In this document: piece by piece, positions 57,958-64,000 of the stretch | Layout of the letters: every line of letters begins with the position of its first letter | How positions within the stretch are numbered: position 1 is the stretch's first letter | NCBI GenBank assembly: GCA_031761405.1 | Contig: JASEVX010000003.1 | Span: 16,874,379 to 16,938,378, forward strand | Origin: Serripes groenlandicus | Taxonomy: Eukaryota; Mollusca; Bivalvia; Cardiida; Cardiidae | Reading direction: 5' to 3' | DNA length: 64,000 nucleotides | The notes under the pieces: generated by a model | What the model was told of the DNA's origin: nothing | Database searches by the model: none | What the model saw: only the letters and a program-made list of their open reading frames with translations | Translations under genes and position numbers: made by a program

Positions 57958-60184
57958 ACAAGTATACAATAAACTAGTTATTGACCCTGATTTTGGAAGT
58001 TATCGTTGGACTCAGTATTGTTGCAATTTCATTATACGGGGTCAATAACCTAGTAATACCAATCCTTTTACTTTATATTAGAATATACTGTTCTTCAAAT
58101 GGGTGAGGCCTTTTGTTAGAAAATTATAGAGCACAATTTAAAAAAAATTACAACATAGCAGTTCATTATTTCTCCTATACATACAAGGCATCAATAAATG
58201 AGTGTTGATAAATACTGTTTTATATCATGGATAGTGTATGTTCGTCGGTGGGGGACAGTCACAGTAGTAACTACTAATACATATTCTGTTTTCTAATTTT
58301 CAAATAGTGGTCCAGTTACCTGCCTCTTGTCAGAAAAAAACTTGTATTAAAGGTTGGCATGGATACGAGTGTTAGGTTCACCAGTTTATATGCAGACAAT
58401 ATAGCATCTATAGAAACATCTGCTCCGACCACAGCACATAGTGACCTCTCGTTACCGTAACGTCTTCATCGAATGATCAGCTTTGTAAGTAAAATGTAAA
58501 CAGCGTCGTTGATCCCAATTTTTCTTTAACATTGTTAGCAAATACATAAATTGAAAACGTGCTATTTCTCCAAAATTACACTTTTGTTAAACATAACTTC
58601 AAGTGTCTAGCTTATGAATAACTTAACATTCAAAGTAGTGCGATTATATTGACTAGGATGCGAGAAACAAGGCTTTACTGAAAATGGGACAATTCCAAGT
58701 TACAGACATAATTTCATTGAATTGTCATTTAGGCTATTTATCATAATTCTTCACACAAATACAATACAGTTTGGTTTCCTAGGATCATAGTACAGTCAAA
58801 CTTGTCTTAAGCAGTCATCCAAGGGAGAGACGAAATTTGGCTGTTGATAACAGGTGGCTGCTTAATACAATTTGACTGCTTAACAGAAGTGACGACTTAC
58901 ACAAGTGTGATTGTAGTTTGATTGGAAATTCACTCGAGTTTAACGATTAGTTCTACCATGGCGGATAATTCCTCTACCTATGTATTACTTGGCTTTCCCA
59001 CGCCATTTCTCAACTTAACATTCGTCCTTGACCAACGTTCCTTACAAACCTTTAAGCAAATTACTGGAAGAGGAACGCTGGCCTTTCAATAATTGGAACA
59101 AATGTAGGCCGAGCCAGAATGCAAACGTACGACCCGTGAATTGAGCGTCCTCTTAGACCATGTTGTGATACTTTGTATGTTCATTTGATTGTTATTGTGT
59201 TTTGGTTGTTATGTGTGTATAGGTGTAATTTGCATTTCTGTAGAGTAATTGCTATATATGTATGTTATTTAACTTATTTCTTATTTCTTGAATGCAAATG
59301 ATTTTTGTGAATGTATGTTTGTATATAACACATTCGGTATGATAGCTGAGAGCAGGTGTAAGTAAATACGCAAAATCGTTTATAAATATGTATATAGAGT
59401 GAATTGTAGGCCCAATGTGGCTGGGTGTTGCGGAAGTTTATTATTGGAATTATTTATATTTGTAAATAACATATGTCACTAAAATAAAATGTTCGTTCGT
59501 TCATTCTTTTATTTCAGAAAGTGCAACATTTGTAATATAGACATGAAGTGAGATTGTTGGTTTTGTCCTGTTATCCCCCATAGTTCTGGACCAACCCCAC
59601 CCCTCGACCTTCTTTAGACGAAGCTAACTATTTGGCGAAATACCAGAAGGTTACAAACTGTTATTGAACTTTTAACTGTTTCAAGACACCACCTACAGGT
59701 AATATCTGATATTGTTTCTAAATCAAAGTGAATTCGCGGTAAGAGACTACTTGCAATATAATCAGATCTTTTTATTATTCCTATGTACCATAAAAACTTT
59801 ATATTATTCCATCATATTTTATGTTTTACCACAAGAGATGGTATGACCCGCAATGATCTGTTTTCCAACTTAGCATAGATATTAAGTAGGCAAACATCCT
59901 GTCAAAGTTTCAGCATTGCCAAGATAAAAGGTTGCCACCTAAAGAGGGTTAACAAGAATTTCATGAAGATTGCGTGAAAAAAAAGTGGCATCTAGAGAAT
60001 TCACAAGCAAACTGTTGACGACGTACGGACGACGGACAAAAGATGAAAATATAGGCTCTGTTAGCCGGGCACTATCTCATAGTTCCTTCATAACGCCTTG
60101 GTTTGTAATTGACCATTCACACACAGTTTGTCATATTAAAGGATGCACACTTTTCCGCGTTCTTAAGCACCATTCTCAATGTTC

Positions 60185-60700
60185 AGGATTTGGTCCCGGT
60201 ATCTCCCGGTGTTAAATAGGTAGTATACTGGGATGATCCAGGACGTTTGCATTCTCAAATTCCCGTCGTTGTCCCGGAGTTGCCCGGTTGTGTACGCTTC
60301 ATTTGCGGTGTTCATCCCGGTATAAACATGTGTGACTAGGTTCGTGTCCCGGTTGCCGCAGGTCCAACTAAGTATAAACCCGGATATTCGTCGGTGGAGC
60401 TCCAGTGACTGCCCAGTGACCCCCGTTTGTCTACAATGCATTGAGTACTCCCGATCACCCCCGGATTACCACGGACTGTAACGGTAGAGACCCGTGATCA
60501 AGCCGATTATAGATGTTTCTCATGGTGACCCCCGGTTGTATTAAACATATAAAACATCTGGGAGTGTCTGCCAGTTCGAGCCGGAACAACAGGGCTCATT
60601 ACGGTCATCTTGAACTTCTACGGTGCAACCGCGGTTGTCTTCCCGGTTTGACAAGTTATCTCCCGGACCGTCATCCGGGACAAGGAGAATTGGGCTTAAA
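60185..60700. repeat. Degenerate CCCGG-rich array (copy 2)
   Basis: Counterpart of 6570-7060: GGTCCCGGTATCTCCCGGTG, GTCCCGGAGTTGCCCGG, ATCCCGGTATAAACATG, TTCCCGG and CTCCCGGACC. The longer frames on either strand here come from this patch and carry no domain. Confidence 0.6.
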
Positions 60701-61775
60701 CGTTGCGGTAGAGCAGGGTATAAAAGGTAAAACCTCTCCTGTATTTCACGTGGAAATTGATCGCTGATCCTACAGTCAGTCCACATAAGCTTATCATAGT
60801 CTGCCTGTTTGGTTATTTGTTAGAGAAATAGTTGAACTTGATTACAATAGGCCTTGTGTTCAATCTTTTTAATTGCCCTAGTCGTACATATCGGGTAAAT
60901 CGTTCACCGCATCATAGGGCGAGAATAATGTTCGCTTAAAGAGATATTTTTTTTGTCCACGATAAACAATTAATTTCAATTTACGATTTGATCGAAATGG
61001 CATCTGTCAAATATTATTTTTTCCAGTGGTAGTTAAACCTTTTTATTTGAAGGCAATTTGTAACGCAATTTGAAATCTGAAGAAAGAAAATAATTAAGAA
61101 ACAAAATCGGTGACATATATATCTCTGGTTTTCTTACATATTGTACTTTCTGAAAATCGGATTTTATTTAAGAAATAACTCACACTCACGTTGATACTCA
61201 ATTCAGCAGTATGTAAATTAAATGCAATACATGTGTTTTATAACACAACACACTGCACATGTGGTTAGCGTCGGTGATGTGTAAATGGGCGTTCCGGTGT
61301 TCGACCCCCAGTCGCGGTGCGGCGGTCATGGTGAGTACTCATGGGCATTTTTACCCAAAATAACCAATTAGTTCATTTACTGGTGTTTAAATTAGATTAC
61401 AGCATTGACAAACAGTTTAATAAGTAAACAGGCTATTTCAGCGACTAGTGTTGGTGAATAATAAAGATTGACCTTTGAAAACAGTGTGACAAATGGTGAA
61501 ATACTCCTATTCTTTTCAGTTATAATCATACGCTTTTAGAGATTTTCCGATATTAACACAGATGTTTTTAAATTGTCTGCTGCAAGAGCTGTGAAAAACT
61601 GGCTTATAACATCGTTTTAGAGACGGTTGACCATACATCCATTCCGAAGTCAACAAACAACACAAGTAATAAACGGGTACTAAGTTCCTAATAACACAGT
61701 CAGCTCCGCCGAAACAAAAAGTTCTAGGCGGCGTAATTTTCGCGCCAAACAGATGATGTGACCTTTTTTTAGTTA

Positions 61776-61979
61776 GCTAAATACAGTATACTTGTGAGCT
61801 CTTGCACTCAGGTGAGCGATACAGGGCCAACAAAGTCCTCCTGCTTTCCGATTGCCAATTTCATAATGTCTACTATTTTTGATATGATCTGTTAACTTCT
61901 TAACAATAAATACATAAATATAAGCTGCAATTGTTTTTTTCTTTCACATTTTCCCTTCTTCTCCAACCTTCCTGCAGCC

Positions 61980-62029
<50 letters not shown>

Positions 62030-62110
62030 TCATGCCGTCAGCACTTCTGTTCTTTGATTTCGCTACCAATGATAGCTATACACGTTGTTAAATTTCAGGG
62101 CTTCGCTCAC
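61776..62110. repeat. Repeat stretch with 45-bp poly-C
   Basis: CTCAGGTGAGCGATACAGGG at 61808 and the inverse CAGGGCTTCGCTCACCTGTG at 62095 flank a segment with a homopolymer of 45 C (61981-62025). The paired ends suggest a small inverted-repeat element. Confidence 0.55.
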
Positions 62111-62945
62111 CTGTGATAAATGCATGCGTGGACGCGCACCAGAATACATTTTCTAAATCAACTAGAACCGGTGTATGTATTCAACTGAAGAAGTATGTGC
62201 TGTGATGTCTGTCAACGTTTATTTTGTTGCATGTTATACGTTGATAAACATCAAGGCTCATTTTCATCTAAAATATGCATTTGGTGACCGTCCACCAGTA
62301 CGTATGTACTTTAGGTGATTGCATGCGTGGACGCGCCACAGAATACACTTCCCCTATGCAGAAAGCTATTAGCAACAACTGGGTATGAAGAGATTCAACT
62401 GAAGAAGAATATGCTGTGATGTTTGTCAACGTATATTTCGTTGTGTCTTACTTCTTGAAAAACATCAGGGCTCATTTTCATGCATGGTTTGCTTTACGGG
62501 TTTGTTCACCAGTTCGTGTGTATGTAATTATTCCATACGTGAGTGGGCCTCATCATAATTTGCCCATGGCAGAAAGTCATCAACTAGAACCTGTATACGT
62601 CGATGTCCAAAATCAGCACCGATTTTCATATAATATATTCATTTATCTTCCGTTCACCAGTATGAGTGTATATATGATAATGTTATGCGTGGACGAACAC
62701 CCAAAATACATTTACCTCATACAGAAAGCCATCCACTAAAACCTAGGTATTTATCTATTCAACTGAACAAGAATGTGATTTGATGTTTGTCAACATTTAT
62801 TTTGGTGCGTTTTATACGTTGACAAACATCAGGGCTAATTTTCATTCCTGCAAGATAGGCATTTGGGTACCGTACCGTCCACCACTACGCGTGATTATAT
62901 GAGTTGATTTCATGCGTGGACAAGCCGTAGAATACACTTTCCCAA
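62110..62945 (+). repeat. ~200-bp satellite-like tandem array
   Basis: TGCATGCGTGGACGCGC recurs at 62121 and 62320, with weaker returns near 62532, 62683 and 62911. Each is followed by GAATACA(C/T)TT, GCAGAAAG(C/T)...ATC, TATTCAACTGAAGAAG, TGATGTTTGTCAACGT and AACATCAGGGCTCATTTTCAT. About four units, drifting, spaced 150-230 bp apart. Confidence 0.75.
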
Positions 62946-63977
62946 CGAAGAAAGCTTCTTTTAATACATCGTCCCGCAGGTCTTTACAGGTCAAAACCGC
63001 CATGTTTGTAATTATCCACCTTTCCGTGCCAACCCAATCCTTGCAGAGCGTGTGGTTCCCGAGCATGTGTTCCCACAAACGCAGTAAGGACGTGTTGCAT
63101 GTCCTCTTCAGATTCCTTACTGTTCTGACGCACTGCATACGCAAAGTTCTTAAGAAAATCATTTCTTACCATCTCTGTTAATTGTGTGTGGGTTTTGTGG
63201 AGCTCACAAAGTTTTCTTGAAAGTGAACGTTTGATGTGACTGAGGTCAGAATACTTAACAACTTTTGAATTTACTACTTCTCGGATATGATATATTGAAG
63301 ACGAATCATCATCCCCAATCATTTTCGAGTACACAAGCCCACTTGATAGCGCATATTTGTGGAGCTGCACAGCAATATCGGCTTCCATAGCTTTTGAAGA
63401 GTGCGCCCAATTCTTACGACAGTCGTGCTGAGGTGCTGAATGACCCTGGCTCTTGTTATGGCTTCACTTCTTGCATCCCTTTATTCTGGTGTTGAAGTCC
63501 AAACAATGTTTGATTTCGTGTCCAATGATATGGCCCCAATCTGTAAAACGCACAACAATAAATCTGAAATAGAATGTTTCTCCAAATATTTACTGACATA
63601 TACAATTTGCACGCAATCAGAATAATTACCCCTTTCACACATATAACAAATCCTCAGCAGATGACTTTGAAATCTTCCGGGCAGAAAATGAAAAATCTCG
63701 CAAAAATAATAAGTATATTTAAATTCAATAATCCACTGAAATACAAGTTAAAGAAACTATTTTCGGTCGGATGTCAATGAAATTGAGAAAGACCCGTGTT
63801 GAGAGTTCATATTTCAAAAGGTTTTACTTGACTGCAACTTTTTAAAATCAATACAGTCTCTTAAGATTTCTGCAATTTTATATTTACTAGAAAGACTGTT
63901 CATTGCCTTCCCCCGTTTTGGCCAGGCAGCATATTGTCTAATCGTGATATCCATTTTCTCTTCATCTTGAGATATAC
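62940..63977 (-). pseudogene. Mutator-like transposase domain gene, decayed, with intron
   Basis: Exon A (63977-63888) reads MDITIRQYAAWPKRGKAMNS and joins across a GT-AG intron (63887-63541) to exon B in frame as LSNWGHIIGHEIKHCLDF. HDCRKNWAHSSKAMEADIAV, MIGDDDSSSIYHIREVV, KVVKYSDLSHIKRSLSRKL and the ...FGxH..C-type block follow: the series of the Mutator-like transposase-derived domain (Pfam 'Mutator', PF20700 as I recall) common in molluscs. GDDD likely supplies the DDE Asp. Breaks: TGA at 63464-63466 where Cys is expected, and two or three frameshifts near 62990-63080. The 3' end runs into the satellite at about 62940; the 5' end continues beyond the window. Confidence 0.7.
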
Positions 63978-64000
63978 CTGCAATGAATAGTCCAGTGTAT

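Larger units (their letters stand above)
54975..57960 (+). mobile_element. 2986-bp insert specific to copy 2
   Basis: Copy 1 reads ATGAAAGTATACAATAAAC without a break at 225-241. Copy 2 has ATGAAA at 54969-54974 and resumes AGTATACAATAAAC at 57961. The insert holds a degenerate exon-like segment (55151-55409), a 5'-truncated LINE (about 55865-56842) and 1.1 kb of unrecognised sequence. No clear target duplication, although GTATACAA is doubled at its right edge. Deletion from copy 1 is the alternative. Confidence 0.65.
54744..61775 (+). repeat. Long repeat, copy 2 (partner at 1-8120)
   Basis: See copy 1. This copy is interrupted by 54975-57960 and lacks both the Helentron-like element and the 4850-6130 inverted segment. 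Its CCCGG-rich patch is 60185-60700 and its SINE head 61262-61345. The match ends near 61775 after CAGATGATGTGACC. Confidence 0.85.

Noticed and set aside
60163..60786. Overlapping frames on both strands
   Set aside because: They follow the CCCGG-rich array, which has few stop codons by composition.
62416..62739. 107-residue open frame
   Set aside because: Spans satellite units; no domain and no match between repeat units at protein level.

Overview
The window reads as repeat-dense, AT-rich nuclear DNA of a metazoan. A lophotrochozoan, most likely a bivalve mollusc, is the best guess. The reasons are spliced genes with GT-AG introns, tRNA-derived SINEs ending in a TCAA-type tail, RNase H-bearing and 2A-bearing LINEs, a PIF/Harbinger element, Mutator-like and Crypton-like relics, and minisatellite-cored elements of a kind I associate with bivalves. 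The organism is inferred from memory of these families; no search was run. No rRNA, functional tRNA, CRISPR or bacterial-type operon was seen.

Layout. (1) 1-8120 is one copy of a long dispersed or segmental repeat. Its partner lies in the same orientation at 54744-61775. Each copy carries insertions the other lacks. Copy 1 holds a non-autonomous, Helentron-like element (339-3168) with a tandem-repeat core. Copy 2 is uninterrupted at that point and so serves as the empty site, while it carries its own 3-kb insert containing a 5'-truncated LINE. (2) 9029-9833 is a decayed gene of a family I recall from bivalve genomes (PIN/FEN-like, ending in a GCDTT motif). (3) 14702-22657 is a complete PIF/Harbinger DNA transposon: a 25-bp perfect terminal inverted repeat, a CTG target duplication, a four-exon DDE transposase on + with one 1-bp frameshift, and a four-exon Myb/SANT-like partner on - that is intact. 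Four small inverted-repeat elements of one family sit inside it. (4) 25130-25690 is a gag-like relic on the - strand.

(5) 28334-40471 (- strand) is the only convincing host gene. It encodes the ectodomain of a secreted or membrane protein: signal peptide, Ser/Thr/Asn-rich stretch, a somatomedin-B-like Cys cluster and a YCALCN block, resembling molluscan adhesion/methuselah-type receptors. Its first coding exon is split by a full-length 5976-bp LINE (34044-40019, + strand) with a perfect 13-bp target duplication. When the LINE is ignored, exons 1, 2 and 3 join in phase. Exon 2 also has one in-frame TGA, so the allele looks dead. (6) 45077-49280 (- strand) is a second, eroded LINE with a 2A-like NPGP leader, an L1-type ORF1 and an endonuclease, but no reverse transcriptase core. 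(7) 53220-54040 holds two strong hairpin modules also present inside the Helentron-like element, followed by a Crypton-type recombinase relic (54083-54560). (8) 62110-62945 is a ~200-bp tandem array that abuts an intron-containing, decayed Mutator-like transposase on the - strand (62940-63977).

Mobile elements therefore dominate. The most instructive structures are three natural before/after insertion comparisons (Helentron-like element, LINE in exon, 3-kb insert in copy 2) and a nearly intact Harbinger pair.
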